Shown piece by piece: positions 55,045-64,000 of a DNA stretch of 64,000 nucleotides. The stretch spans positions 62,001-126,000 of the forward strand of contig NZ_JACVOM010000006.1 of NCBI RefSeq assembly GCF_018882445.1, read 5' to 3'. The translations under genes and the position numbers were made by a program. The notes below the pieces were generated by a model, which saw only the letters and a list, made by a program, of their open reading frames with translations, was not told the DNA's origin and ran no database searches. How positions within the stretch are numbered: the stretch's first letter is position 1; the number at the start of each line of letters is the position of its first letter. This DNA comes from Polynucleobacter sp. 15G-AUS-farblos. GTDB lineage: Bacteria; Pseudomonadota; Gammaproteobacteria; Burkholderiales; Burkholderiaceae.

Positions 55045-56339
55045 CTAGCTTGCACGATCGTCACATTAAGCCTTTGATCCTTGCTGGATTGAATGGCGAT
55101 AACTGGCGTTTAAAAGATTACGAAAGTCGTGGTGGCTATCAACAATTACGTCGTTTAATAAATGACAAGATTGCACCAGATGCCATCATCGCAGAATTAA
55201 AAGCTTCATCCCTGCGTGGTCGTGGCGGTGCGGGCTTCCCGACAGGTTTGAAGTGGAGTTTTATGCCACGACAATTCCCAGGGCAGAAATATTTAGTTTG
55301 TAATAGTGACGAAGGTGAGCCAGGTACTTTCAAAGACCGCGACATCATGCGTTACAACCCGCATGCATTGATTGAAGGCATGATTATTGGTGCTTACACG
55401 ATGGGCATCACCACTGGTTATAACTACATTCATGGCGAAATCTGGGAAGTCTATTCACGCTTTGAAGAGGCTTTAGAAGAGGCCCGTGCTGCTGGCCTCT
55501 TGGGCGATAAAATTTTAGGTAGCGATTTTTCATTCCAATTACATGCATCCCCTGGTTGGGGTGCTTATATTTGTGGTGAAGAAACTGCCTTATTGGAATC
55601 ATTGGAAGGCAAAAAAGGCCAGCCTCGATTTAAGCCTCCATTCCCAGCAAGCTTTGGTTTGTATGGAAAACCAACTACGATTAATAACACCGAAACATTT
55701 GCAGCGGTGCCATTCATCTTGGCGATTGGTGGGCAGGCGTATTTGGATTTAGGTAAGCCTAATAATGGCGGAACCAAAATATTTTCAGTATCTGGTGACG
55801 TTGTTCATCCGGGTAATTATGAAATTCCATTGGGTACACCATTTGCGGAGTTACTCAAGTTGGCAGGTGGAATGCGAGAAGGCAAAGCCTTAAAGGCAGT
55901 CATTCCTGGTGGATCCTCTGCACCAGTGATTCCAGGCGCACAGATGATGGATCTAACAATGGATTACGACAGTATTGCTAAGGCTGGTTCCATGTTGGGA
56001 TCGGGTGCTGTCATTGTGATGAACGATACGCGTTGCATGGTTCGCGCCTTAGAGCGTTTGTCCTACTTCTATCATGAAGAGTCTTGCGGTCAATGTACGC
56101 CATGCCGTGAGGGAACTGGCTGGTTATGGCGTATTGTTCACCGCATTGAACATGGCCAGGGACGTCCAGAGGATATGGATTTGCTAAATGATGTGGCAGC
56201 TAATATACAAGGCCGCACTATTTGTGCATTAGGCGATGCTGCTGCTATGCCAGTGCGTGGCATGTTGAAGCATTACATGGATGAATTTGCGTATCACGTA
56301 GAACATAAGCGCTGCTTAGATTCTGCGACACCTTTATAA
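55041..56339 (+). CDS. nuoF: NADH-quinone oxidoreductase subunit F
   Basis: A 432-residue subunit that oxidises NADH with FMN and a 4Fe-4S centre (N3). The NADH/FMN glycine loop is [16 protein letters not shown] near residue 55, FMN contacts include [15 protein letters not shown], and the cluster cysteines are in [12 protein letters not shown] plus a Cys in RTICALGD near residue 395. Confidence 0.97.
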   Translation: MTSLHDRHIKPLILAGLNGDNWRLKDYESRGGYQQLRRLINDKIAPDAIIAELKASSLRGRGGAGFPTGLKWSFMPRQFPGQKYLVCNSDEGEPGTFKDRDIMRYNPHALIEGMIIGAYTMGITTGYNYIHGEIWEVYSRFEEALEEARAAGLLGDKILGSDFSFQLHASPGWGAYICGEETALLESLEGKKGQPRFKPPFPASFGLYGKPTTINNTETFAAVPFILAIGGQAYLDLGKPNNGGTKIFSVSGDVVHPGNYEIPLGTPFAELLKLAGGMREGKALKAVIPGGSSAPVIPGAQMMDLTMDYDSIAKAGSMLGSGAVIVMNDTRCMVRALERLSYFYHEESCGQCTPCREGTGWLWRIVHRIEHGQGRPEDMDLLNDVAANIQGRTICALGDAAAMPVRGMLKHYMDEFAYHVEHKRCLDSATPL

Positions 56340-56364
56340 GTTATTGAGCACGGGATATCGTAAA

Positions 56365-58686
56365 GTGAGCATGGTAGAAATCGAATTAGATGGTAAGACG
56401 GTAGAGGTTCCGCAAGGTTCGATGGTGATGCACGCCGCGAATAAGCTTGGCACCTACGTTCCTCACTTCTGCTATCACAAGAAATTATCTATTGCTGCTA
56501 ATTGCCGTATGTGTTTAGTTGAGGTAGAAAAAGCGCCTAAACCTTTACCAGCTTGTGCAACTCCAGTTACGCAAGGCATGAAAGTGTTTACGCATTCTGC
56601 TAAAGCAGTTGAGGCACAACGTTCAGTTATGGAGTTTTTGCTGATCAATCATCCTTTAGATTGCCCAATTTGCGATCAAGGCGGTGAGTGCCAGTTGCAG
56701 GATTTAGCTGTTGGTTATGGCAAGTCAAATTCTCGCTACGAAGAAGAAAAGCGGGTGGTATTCCACAAGAATGTTGGCCCCTTAATCTCCATGCAAGAGA
56801 TGAGCCGTTGCATTCACTGCACACGTTGTGTTCGTTTTGGTCAAGAAGTTGCTGGTGTCATGGAATTAGGCATGATTAACCGCGGCGAACATTCTGAAAT
56901 CACAACTTTCGTTGGTCAAACGGTAGACTCTGAGCTCTCAGGAAACATGATTGATTTATGTCCTGTGGGAGCCTTAACTAGTAAGCCGTTCCGTTATGCT
57001 GCACGTACATGGGAGTTGGGTCGTAAACGCTCAGTGAGCCCGCACGATAGCTTAGGTGCGAACACCACCGTCCAAACCAAATCAAATAAAGTCATGCGTG
57101 TCGTTGCTTTGGAAAATGAAGCAATCAATGAGTGCTGGATTAGTGATCGTGATCGTTTTGCATACGAAGGCTTGAATAGTTCAGATCGTTTGACTACACC
57201 AATGGTTAAGCAAGGCGGTCAATGGCTTGAAACTGATTGGCAATCCGCTCTTGACTACGTAGCCCATTCACTCAAAACGATTTCTGCTGAAAGTGGCGCT
57301 GAATCTATAGGCGCATTAGCACACCCAATTTCAAGTACTGAAGAATTGCATCTTCTGCAAAAAATGATTCGTGGCCTAGGTTCAAACCAGGTTGATACGC
57401 GTTTGCGTCAATCAGATGTGAAAGCGGCTGCAACTGCGCCTTGGTTAGGAATGCCAATTGCAAAGTTAAGCGAACTAGATCGTGCATTGATCATTGGAAG
57501 TTTCTTGCGCAAGGATCAGCCGATTATTGCGGCACGTTTACGCACAGCTGCAAAACGTGGATTACAGGTTCTCCGTATTGATGCTGGTGGCGATGACTGG
57601 TTAATTCCAGCAAGAGCTATTGCCTCAGCACCCAGCACATGGATTAACTCTCTTAGCGAGATAGCGTTGGCAGTTGCTAAAGCGAAATCGGTTTCCATAC
57701 CAGCTGGCACCCCAAATCTTACAATCTCTGCCGAAGCGCAAAAGATGGCTGACAGCTTGCTTTCTGGTTCCTCAACTGCTGTCTTGCTAGGTTCTGCAGC
57801 GATTTCACAAGCAAACGCATCTGATTTACATGTGCTGGCTCAATTCATTGCAGATAACACTGGTGCAATCCTTGGCTTCTTGCCGGTAGGTGGTAATGCG
57901 GTAGGTGCCGCACTTGTGAATGCTAATGGTGCCGGTGTTGAATCGGTGCTTTCTGGTGATCGTCGTGCAGTCATTTTGATGAATATCGAACCAGACGCTG
58001 ACTTACCAAATCCTATACAGGCTCGTGCCGCTCTTGCAAAAGCAAACACTGTAATTGCATTAAGTGCATACCGGAGTACTGACCTGCTTGAAGTAGCTGA
58101 TGTAATCCTGCCGATCTCGACATTTACTGAAACAGTCTCTACCTTTGTCAACGCCGAAGGCAGAGTTCAAACGGTACAGCCTTCTGTTAAGCCACTAGGT
58201 GATTCACGCCCGGGCTGGAAAGTGTTACGAGTGTTGGGCGGACTTGTTGGTGTGGATGGATTCTTATTCAATATGCCTGAAGAGGTTCTTGGCGAGGCTT
58301 TAAGTGAAAACTATTGCGCAAAGCTAAATAATTCATCAAGCTCCAATGTTCTTACTAATACAAATTCAGTAGCTCAGCAAGGTCTTGAGCGTTTAACTGA
58401 TGTCAATATCTATGCTGGTGATCAGATTGTCCGCCGCTCATCAGCTTTGCAACTGACTCGTGATGCAAAGCACGGCAATCAAGTGGGTTTAGGTCAAAAA
58501 CTATTTTCTGAATTGGGTTTAGGTGAGGGCGATTTAGTGTGTGTCACTCAGGATTCCCAATCTGTGAATATGCCAGCAACATTAGAGGTAAATCTAGCGC
58601 CAGGCGCCGTCAGAATCTCTGCGGGTACTCTGGCTAGTGCGAAATTAGGCCAAATGTTTGGTCCAATAACAGTTAGTAAGGCCTAA
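56365..58686 (+). CDS. nuoG: NADH-quinone oxidoreductase subunit G
   Basis: A subunit of about 773 residues with the most Fe-S clusters of the peripheral arm. The N-terminal ferredoxin-like part has NCRMCLVEV and PHFCYHKK (2Fe-2S); CDQGGECQLQD and CIHCTRCVRF hold 4Fe-4S centres. The rest is a molybdopterin-oxidoreductase-like fold without evident cofactor role. The start is unclear: GTG 56365 lies 9 bp after GGGA, ATG 56371 is two codons later, and a TTG at 56344 would add seven residues. Confidence 0.93.
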   Translation: MSMVEIELDGKTVEVPQGSMVMHAANKLGTYVPHFCYHKKLSIAANCRMCLVEVEKAPKPLPACATPVTQGMKVFTHSAKAVEAQRSVMEFLLINHPLDCPICDQGGECQLQDLAVGYGKSNSRYEEEKRVVFHKNVGPLISMQEMSRCIHCTRCVRFGQEVAGVMELGMINRGEHSEITTFVGQTVDSELSGNMIDLCPVGALTSKPFRYAARTWELGRKRSVSPHDSLGANTTVQTKSNKVMRVVALENEAINECWISDRDRFAYEGLNSSDRLTTPMVKQGGQWLETDWQSALDYVAHSLKTISAESGAESIGALAHPISSTEELHLLQKMIRGLGSNQVDTRLRQSDVKAAATAPWLGMPIAKLSELDRALIIGSFLRKDQPIIAARLRTAAKRGLQVLRIDAGGDDWLIPARAIASAPSTWINSLSEIALAVAKAKSVSIPAGTPNLTISAEAQKMADSLLSGSSTAVLLGSAAISQANASDLHVLAQFIADNTGAILGFLPVGGNAVGAALVNANGAGVESVLSGDRRAVILMNIEPDADLPNPIQARAALAKANTVIALSAYRSTDLLEVADVILPISTFTETVSTFVNAEGRVQTVQPSVKPLGDSRPGWKVLRVLGGLVGVDGFLFNMPEEVLGEALSENYCAKLNNSSSSNVLTNTNSVAQQGLERLTDVNIYAGDQIVRRSSALQLTRDAKHGNQVGLGQKLFSELGLGEGDLVCVTQDSQSVNMPATLEVNLAPGAVRISAGTLASAKLGQMFGPITVSKA

Positions 58687-58694
58687 GGTAAGAG

Positions 58695-59768
58695 ATGGAT
58701 AATTTCTTAAACCTCATCACCACGCATGGCGAAGCCATTTTTGGATCTTTATGGCCTTTGGTATGGGCCTTAGTACGTATCGTCATTATCGTATTGCCAA
58801 TGTTTGCTTGCGTTGCTTACCTCACTTTGTGGGAGCGTAAGCTAATTGGTTGGATGCATATTCGTCTAGGGCCAAATCGAGTAGGTCCTCTAGGTCTGCT
58901 GCAACCAATTGCTGATGCATTGAAGCTTTTGATGAAGGAAATTATTGCTCCTGCACGAGCAAGTAAGGTACTGTATTTTATCGCGCCAATCATGGTGATC
59001 ATGCCTGCGTTCGCAGCATGGGCCGTTATTCCATTTCAAGCAAAGATGGTGCTTGCTGATGTGAATGCCGGACTTCTCTACATTATGGCTATTTCATCAA
59101 TTGGTGTCTATGGTGTGATTCTTGCTGGATGGTCTTCAAACTCTAAGTATCCATTTCTTGGGGCCATGCGCGCATCTGCTCAAATGATTTCATATGAGAT
59201 TGCAATGGGCTTTGCTTTAGTAACGGTATTACTTACCTCTGGCTCATTAAATCTAAGCACAATTGTGGCATCACAGGGGCAAGGTTATTTTGCTGAAATT
59301 GGTTTGAACTTCTTATCCTGGAATTGGCTGCCACTCCTGCCGATGTTCTTGATTTATTTCATCTCAGGCGTTGCCGAAACAAACCGTCATCCATTTGACG
59401 TCGTTGAAGGCGAGTCGGAGATTGTTGCGGGACATATGGTTGAGTACTCAGGCATGTCATTTGCCATGTTCTTCTTGGCAGAGTATGCCAATATGATTTT
59501 GATTGCGGCAGTGGCATCCATTATTTTCTTGGGTGGCTGGCTGCCGATTGTTGATTTGCCGATCCTGCGCGACATACCTGGTTTCTTCTGGTTGTTTGCT
59601 AAAACTTTTTTCTTATTATCTTGCGTCATTTGGTTGCGTGCTACCTTGCCTCGCTATCGTTATGACCAGATCATGCGTTTGGGCTGGAAGATTTTTATTC
59701 CCATCTCCGTATTTTGGGTTGTTGTTATTGGCGCATGGGTCGTTTCACCATGGAATATTTGGAAATAA
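58695..59768 (+). CDS. nuoH: NADH-quinone oxidoreductase subunit H
   Basis: A 357-residue membrane subunit with eight or so transmembrane helices, linking the two arms at the quinone channel. [20 protein letters not shown] near residue 46 and [20 protein letters not shown] near residue 230 (acidic loop 5) are diagnostic. It lies 8 bp after nuoG. Confidence 0.97.
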   Translation: MDNFLNLITTHGEAIFGSLWPLVWALVRIVIIVLPMFACVAYLTLWERKLIGWMHIRLGPNRVGPLGLLQPIADALKLLMKEIIAPARASKVLYFIAPIMVIMPAFAAWAVIPFQAKMVLADVNAGLLYIMAISSIGVYGVILAGWSSNSKYPFLGAMRASAQMISYEIAMGFALVTVLLTSGSLNLSTIVASQGQGYFAEIGLNFLSWNWLPLLPMFLIYFISGVAETNRHPFDVVEGESEIVAGHMVEYSGMSFAMFFLAEYANMILIAAVASIIFLGGWLPIVDLPILRDIPGFFWLFAKTFFLLSCVIWLRATLPRYRYDQIMRLGWKIFIPISVFWVVVIGAWVVSPWNIWK

Positions 59769-59779
59769 GTTGACTAATC

Positions 59780-60271
59780 ATGTTTAAGAAAATTTCCCAA
59801 TTCCTCGATAGCCTGATGCTCAAAGACATCCTTACTGGGATGTCTATTACAGGCCGCTATCTCTTTAAGCCAAAGATTACTGTGCAGTATCCGGAGGAGA
59901 AGACGCCTCTCTCTAGTCGTTTTCGTGGACTGCATGCTTTACGTCGTTATGAAAATGGCGAAGAGCGCTGCATTGGTTGCAAATTGTGTGAAGCAGTATG
60001 TCCAGCCTATGCAATCACAATCGAGACTGCTGAGCGTGATGATGGCACTAGAAGAACAAGTCGTTACGACATCGACTTAACAAAATGTATTTTCTGTGGC
60101 TTTTGCGAAGAGGCTTGCCCTGTTGATGCCATTGTGGAAACAAACATCTTTGAATATTTTGGCGATAAACGTGGCGACTTATATTTCACTAAAGACATGC
60201 TTTTAGCTGTTGGTGACAAGTATGAAAAAGAGATTGCCGCTAATCGTGCCGCTGATGCACCTTATCGTTAA
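59780..60271 (+). CDS. nuoI: NADH-quinone oxidoreductase subunit I
   Basis: A 163-residue subunit with two 4Fe-4S clusters (N6a, N6b) bound by [12 protein letters not shown] and [12 protein letters not shown], plus the flanking [17 protein letters not shown]. Amphipathic N-terminal helices anchor it to the membrane. It is complete. Confidence 0.97.
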   Translation: MFKKISQFLDSLMLKDILTGMSITGRYLFKPKITVQYPEEKTPLSSRFRGLHALRRYENGEERCIGCKLCEAVCPAYAITIETAERDDGTRRTSRYDIDLTKCIFCGFCEEACPVDAIVETNIFEYFGDKRGDLYFTKDMLLAVGDKYEKEIAANRAADAPYR

Positions 60272-60292
60272 TCGAATAGAGCGTAAATAAAA

Positions 60293-60940
60293 ATGACATT
60301 CGATCCATCTACCTTATTCGCAGTTTTCTTCTACGGCTTTGCTGGGCTGTTGGTGATCTCTGCATTGCGCGTGATTACTGCACGCAACCCGGTCCATGCT
60401 GCACTATTTCTAGTCTTAGCTTTCTTCTGTGCTTCTGGACTTTGGATGCTCCTCAAGGCTGAGTTCTTGAGTTTGGCTTTGATCTTGGTATATGTCGGCG
60501 CTGTAATGGTCTTATTCTTATTCGTAGTCATGATGCTTGATCTTGATTTAGAGCACTTACGCCGCGACTTTAAAAAATATCTCCCTGTTGCATTCTTAAT
60601 GGGTGCAGTGATTGTTCTGGAACTCTCTATTGTGATCATTCGCAGTTTTATAGGCACAAAGAGTCCGGTGCAGGTGATGCCTGAAGAGGTGATGGCAAAT
60701 AATACTCATGCTCTCGGCATGTTGATCTTTGTAGATTATGTATACGCCTTTGAGGTGGCAGGCGTCATTCTCTTGGTGGCGATTATTGCTGCTGTTGCCT
60801 TGACCTTGCGTAACCGCAAGGACTCTAAAGCACAAAATATTCATGAACAAGTCAATGTCGTTGCGGCAGATCGCATGCGCATTGTGAAGATGGGCTCAGA
60901 TATGGCTGCTAAACAAGATACAAGAGGTGAGAAGAAATGA
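60293..60940 (+). CDS. nuoJ: NADH-quinone oxidoreductase subunit J
   Basis: A 215-residue membrane subunit with five transmembrane helices. [20 protein letters not shown] and [19 protein letters not shown] carry the conserved glycine of helix 3 (pi-bulge region). The C-terminal about 40 residues are a charged tail. It overlaps nuoK by 4 bases. Confidence 0.95.
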   Translation: MTFDPSTLFAVFFYGFAGLLVISALRVITARNPVHAALFLVLAFFCASGLWMLLKAEFLSLALILVYVGAVMVLFLFVVMMLDLDLEHLRRDFKKYLPVAFLMGAVIVLELSIVIIRSFIGTKSPVQVMPEEVMANNTHALGMLIFVDYVYAFEVAGVILLVAIIAAVALTLRNRKDSKAQNIHEQVNVVAADRMRIVKMGSDMAAKQDTRGEKK

Positions 60941-61245
60941 CGATTACTCTTGCTCACTATCTCGTGCTTGGAGCAATTCTGTTTGCTGCCAGTGTTATCG
61001 GCATTTTCTTAAATCGCAAAAATGTCATCGTATTACTAATGGCAATTGAATTGATGCTTCTTGCTGTCAATATGAACTTTATAGCCTTCTCGCACTATTT
61101 GGGTGACTTGGCGGGTCAAGTATTCGTATTCTTTATTTTGACTGTCGCGGCTGCTGAAGCGGCGATTGGTTTGGCAATTTTGGTTGTTCTATTCCGTAAG
61201 GTAGACACCATTAATGCTGAAGACCTTGACCATCTAAAAGGCTAG
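60937..61245 (+). CDS. nuoK: NADH-quinone oxidoreductase subunit K
   Basis: A 102-residue subunit with three transmembrane helices. The membrane glutamates needed for proton pumping are in [16 protein letters not shown] (helix 2) and [12 protein letters not shown] (helix 3). It follows nuoJ with an ATGA overlap and precedes nuoL by 2 bp. Confidence 0.96.
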   Translation: MTITLAHYLVLGAILFAASVIGIFLNRKNVIVLLMAIELMLLAVNMNFIAFSHYLGDLAGQVFVFFILTVAAAEAAIGLAILVVLFRKVDTINAEDLDHLKG

Positions 61246-61247
61246 TC

Positions 61248-63305
61248 ATGCAAATGACCTTAACTATTCCTGTTCTTTGTGCGATTCCATTGGCGCCTTT
61301 ATTTGGCTCCATCATCGCTGGTTTCTTTGGTACAAAATTAGGTGGTAATCGTATTGGTCATGGCGCTTGTCAGTTTGTGACTATTTTGGGTGTTGCCATT
61401 GCCTTTGCTCTGTCCTGCAATGTATTGGCCCAGGTAATGGATGGCTTTTACTTCAATGGTACTGTTTATCGTTGGATGCAGTTGGGTGAGTTAAATCTTG
61501 ATATTGGTTTCTTAATTGATCCTTTGACGGCCACGATGATGTGTGTGGTGACTTTTGTCTCACTCATGGTTCACATATATACGATTGGCTACATGCATGG
61601 TGAAGAAGGGTACAACCGCTTCTTCTCCTATATTTCCCTTTTTACATTCGCCATGTTGATGTTGGTGATGAGCAATAACTTATTGCAGCTCTTTTTTGGC
61701 TGGGAAGCAGTAGGGGTAGTTTCTTATCTATTGATTGGCTTCTATTACGAGCGCCAATCTGCTGTATTTGCAAATATGAAAGCATTCTTGGTCAACCGTG
61801 TTGGTGACTTTGGCTTCATTTTGGGCATTGGTCTTTTGCTTGCAAGTACTGGATCAATGCAATATGACGTGATCTTTTCTCAAAACACGGCCTTAGCTGC
61901 CCAAACCTTGCCAGGCACAAGTTGGAATTTGGTGACAGTCGCCTGTATATGCCTCTTCATTGGTGCGATGGGTAAATCAGCTCAATTTCCCTTGCATGTT
62001 TGGTTGCCGGACTCCATGGAAGGCCCGACACCAATTTCAGCATTAATTCATGCGGCAACGATGGTAACAGCTGGGATTTTTATGGTGTCTCGTATGTCAC
62101 CATTGTTTGAACTCTCTGATGTTGCTTTGAGCTTTATTTTAGTGATCGGTTCTATTACTGCGCTATTTATGGGCTTCCTGGGCATTGTTCAAACTGACAT
62201 TAAGCGTGTTGTGGCTTACTCCACCTTGTCTCAGTTAGGTTATATGACCGTAGCTTTAGGGGTATCCGCTTATCCCGTCGCCATCTTCCACTTAATGACA
62301 CACGCTTTCTTTAAAGCGTTGTTATTCCTTGCAGCAGGTAGCGTCATTTTAGGAATGCATCACGAACAAGACATGCGCAAGATGGGTGGGCTGTGGAAAT
62401 ATATGCCGATCACCTGTCTGATGATGTTGCTTGGTAACCTTGCTCTGATCGGTACGCCGTTCTTCTCAGGCTTCTACTCCAAAGATTCCATTATTGAGGC
62501 GGTTGCTGCTAGCCATATTCCTGGTTCGGGCTTTGCTTATTTTGCGGTAATGGCTAGTGTTTTTGTAACGGCCCTGTATTCATTCCGCCTTTACTTCTGG
62601 GTGTTTCATGGAAAAGCACGTTGGGGTCATGCAGACTCGCATGCACATGATCATCATGAACATGCAGAGCAGGGCGATGATCATGCCCACCATGGTTTAG
62701 CTCCTGGTGAGAAGCCACATGAGTCTCCTTGGGTTGTAACTTTACCGCTGATTCTGCTGGCAATTCCTTCGGTCATCATCGGCTTTTACACCATCACGCC
62801 GTTGTTGTTCGGGACTTATTTTGGTGATTCAATCTTTATTGATATTGCGCGTCATCCGGTAATGAAAGAGCTCGAGGATGAGTTCCATGGACCTGTAGCA
62901 ATGGCATTACATGCATTTACATCGCCAATATTGCTCTTAGTGGTTCTCGGTGTGTTGACTGCAGCGATCGGATATCTCTGGGCTCCCAAATTACCAGAAA
63001 AGTTTGCCCAGACTTTTGCACCCATTAAGAAACTCTTTGATAACAAATACTATTTGGATGATTTGAATCAAGCGGTGTTTGCGAAGGGTCTTTTATGGAT
63101 TGGCGGCATCCTATGGCACCGCGGTGACCAGAAGGTCATTGATGGTTTCTTTGTTAATGGCAGTGCGCACGTTGTTGGTCGCTTTGCCGGTGTGATTCGC
63201 CATTTGCAATCCGGTTATCTCTATCACTACGCCTTCGCAATGATTGCAGGCTTAGCGGTATTGTTAGCTTGGGTTTTATACGCTTACCTGCCTTTTGTTC
63301 GCTAG
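61248..63305 (+). CDS. nuoL: NADH-quinone oxidoreductase subunit L
   Basis: A 685-residue Mrp-antiporter-like proton-pumping subunit with about 16 transmembrane helices and the long lateral helix near the C-terminus. WEAVGVVSYLLIGFY carries the key Glu, and GAMGKSAQFPLHVWLPDSME the Lys. A His-rich loop (about residues 460-490, HADSHAHDHHEHAEQG and DDHAHHG) separates helices after residue 455; it is not present in E. coli NuoL. Confidence 0.96.
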   Translation: MQMTLTIPVLCAIPLAPLFGSIIAGFFGTKLGGNRIGHGACQFVTILGVAIAFALSCNVLAQVMDGFYFNGTVYRWMQLGELNLDIGFLIDPLTATMMCVVTFVSLMVHIYTIGYMHGEEGYNRFFSYISLFTFAMLMLVMSNNLLQLFFGWEAVGVVSYLLIGFYYERQSAVFANMKAFLVNRVGDFGFILGIGLLLASTGSMQYDVIFSQNTALAAQTLPGTSWNLVTVACICLFIGAMGKSAQFPLHVWLPDSMEGPTPISALIHAATMVTAGIFMVSRMSPLFELSDVALSFILVIGSITALFMGFLGIVQTDIKRVVAYSTLSQLGYMTVALGVSAYPVAIFHLMTHAFFKALLFLAAGSVILGMHHEQDMRKMGGLWKYMPITCLMMLLGNLALIGTPFFSGFYSKDSIIEAVAASHIPGSGFAYFAVMASVFVTALYSFRLYFWVFHGKARWGHADSHAHDHHEHAEQGDDHAHHGLAPGEKPHESPWVVTLPLILLAIPSVIIGFYTITPLLFGTYFGDSIFIDIARHPVMKELEDEFHGPVAMALHAFTSPILLLVVLGVLTAAIGYLWAPKLPEKFAQTFAPIKKLFDNKYYLDDLNQAVFAKGLLWIGGILWHRGDQKVIDGFFVNGSAHVVGRFAGVIRHLQSGYLYHYAFAMIAGLAVLLAWVLYAYLPFVR

Positions 63306-63329
63306 GCATTTGTTATTTAAGTAGCCATT

Positions 63330-64000
63330 ATGATTCTTTCTTTCGCCATTTGGACTCCGATAGTATTTGGACTCATTATTTTGTTTTATGGGTCTGAGAA
63401 GCCATCTGCTGGCGTTCGCTGGTTAGCGCTGGTTGGTTCTGTTATTGGATTTATTGCAACACTGCCTCTCATATTGCAGTTTGATATTGCTAATCCTGGA
63501 ATGCAGTTCGTAGAAAAAATCAGCTGGATTCCTCGTTATGACATTAACTATTACTTAGGCATTGACGGTATTTCTGTTTGGTTTATTGTTCTAACCGCAT
63601 TTATCAATATTTTCGTGGTCATTGCAGCTTGGGAAGTGATTGATACCAAGGTATCTCAATACATGGCTTCATTCATGATCCTTTCAGGATTGATGATTGG
63701 AGTATTTTGTGCCTTAGACGCTTTGCTCTTCTACGTATTTTTTGAAGCAACTTTGATTCCGATGTACATCATCATTGGTGTATGGGGCGGACACAACCGG
63801 ATTTATGCGGCATTCAAGTTCTTCTTGTATACCTTGTTAGGCTCATTACTGACTTTGGTTGCAATGCTCTATCTCTATAACGTAACCAATACGTTTGATA
63901 TCTTGGCTTGGCAAAATGCCCGCCTCGATATTGTTGAGCAGATCCTATTATTTGCCGCCTTCTTCATGGCCTTTGCTGTTAAGGTACCGATGTGGCCATT
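63330..64000 (+). CDS. nuoM: NADH-quinone oxidoreductase subunit M, 5' part
   Basis: The first about 223 codons of nuoM; the gene runs off the right edge. It opens MILSFAIWTPIVFGLIIL and shows DGISVWFIVLTAFIN, then YVFFEATLIPMYIIIGVWGG, where the Glu of the antiporter family lies. The visible end MAFAVKVPMWP holds the conserved Lys on helix 7. The frame is open to the last base. Confidence 0.95.
   Translation, partial: MILSFAIWTPIVFGLIILFYGSEKPSAGVRWLALVGSVIGFIATLPLILQFDIANPGMQFVEKISWIPRYDINYYLGIDGISVWFIVLTAFINIFVVIAAWEVIDTKVSQYMASFMILSGLMIGVFCALDALLFYVFFEATLIPMYIIIGVWGGHNRIYAAFKFFLYTLLGSLLTLVAMLYLYNVTNTFDILAWQNARLDIVEQILLFAAFFMAFAVKVPMWP

Overview
The window looks like chromosome of a small-genome betaproteobacterium of the Burkholderiales, most like Polynucleobacter. 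The composition is moderately AT-rich and the genes are tightly packed. Two arrangements typical of that order are present: an ECF sigma / DUF3619 / DUF3106 / RDD operon, and the run rpsO-pnp-quinone oxidoreductase-tpiA-secG-tRNA-Leu-nuoA..M. The genus is inferred from gene content and order; no search was run. No phage, insertion sequence, CRISPR array or integron was seen.

Layout. 1-4050: the 3' end of a class III aminotransferase, a convergent membrane protein, then a glycosyltransferase and an LplT-like transporter. The gap between the divergent membrane protein and glycosyltransferase carries two Pho-box-like sequences. 4324-12449: a metabolic block of FabI-type enoyl reductase, small acidic protein, AtoD/AtoA-type CoA transferase, GNAT acetyltransferase, DUF3141 protein with a PHA-synthase-like Cys-Asp-His triad, MaoC/phosphotransacylase fusion and acetate kinase. 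12595-14616: SixA phosphatase and a CYTH-CHAD protein, which may link to polyphosphate. 14617-18239: a hydrolase, a structured non-coding stretch, a mini HTH protein, a small exported protein and an orphan histidine kinase. 18315-21406: CaiB-type CoA transferase, a Bug-type binding protein and a crotonase homologue that lacks the usual catalytic glutamates.

21408-28718: housekeeping genes hemW, rdgB and rph on the minus strand; yicC, gmk, rpoZ and spoT on the plus strand; greB on the minus strand. tRNA-Arg(ACG) and a strong terminator follow. 28901-36686: an Mla-like lipid ABC system (STAS-permease fusion, ATPase, MCE protein, lipoprotein), a second Bug protein, an atypical SDR and a large FtsX-like permease. 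36702-38916: the sigma-factor operon. 39109-45823: ilvB-ilvN-ilvC, psd, pssA and leuA, the last preceded by a leucine-rich leader peptide and an attenuator. 45847-51698: a SYLF protein, rpsO, pnp with a hairpin-rich leader, quinone oxidoreductase, tpiA, secG and tRNA-Leu(GAG). 51807 to the end: complex I genes nuoA-L and the start of nuoM.

How the genes may work together. The 4.3-12.4 kb block has the parts for converting short acyl-CoAs (acetoacetyl-, crotonyl- or butyryl-like) to acids with ATP formation, or for the reverse uptake, next to a PHA-synthase-like enzyme. It is the best candidate for an undescribed system. The clearest regulatory signals are the leuA attenuator, the Pho-box pair and the rpsO-pnp leader hairpins.
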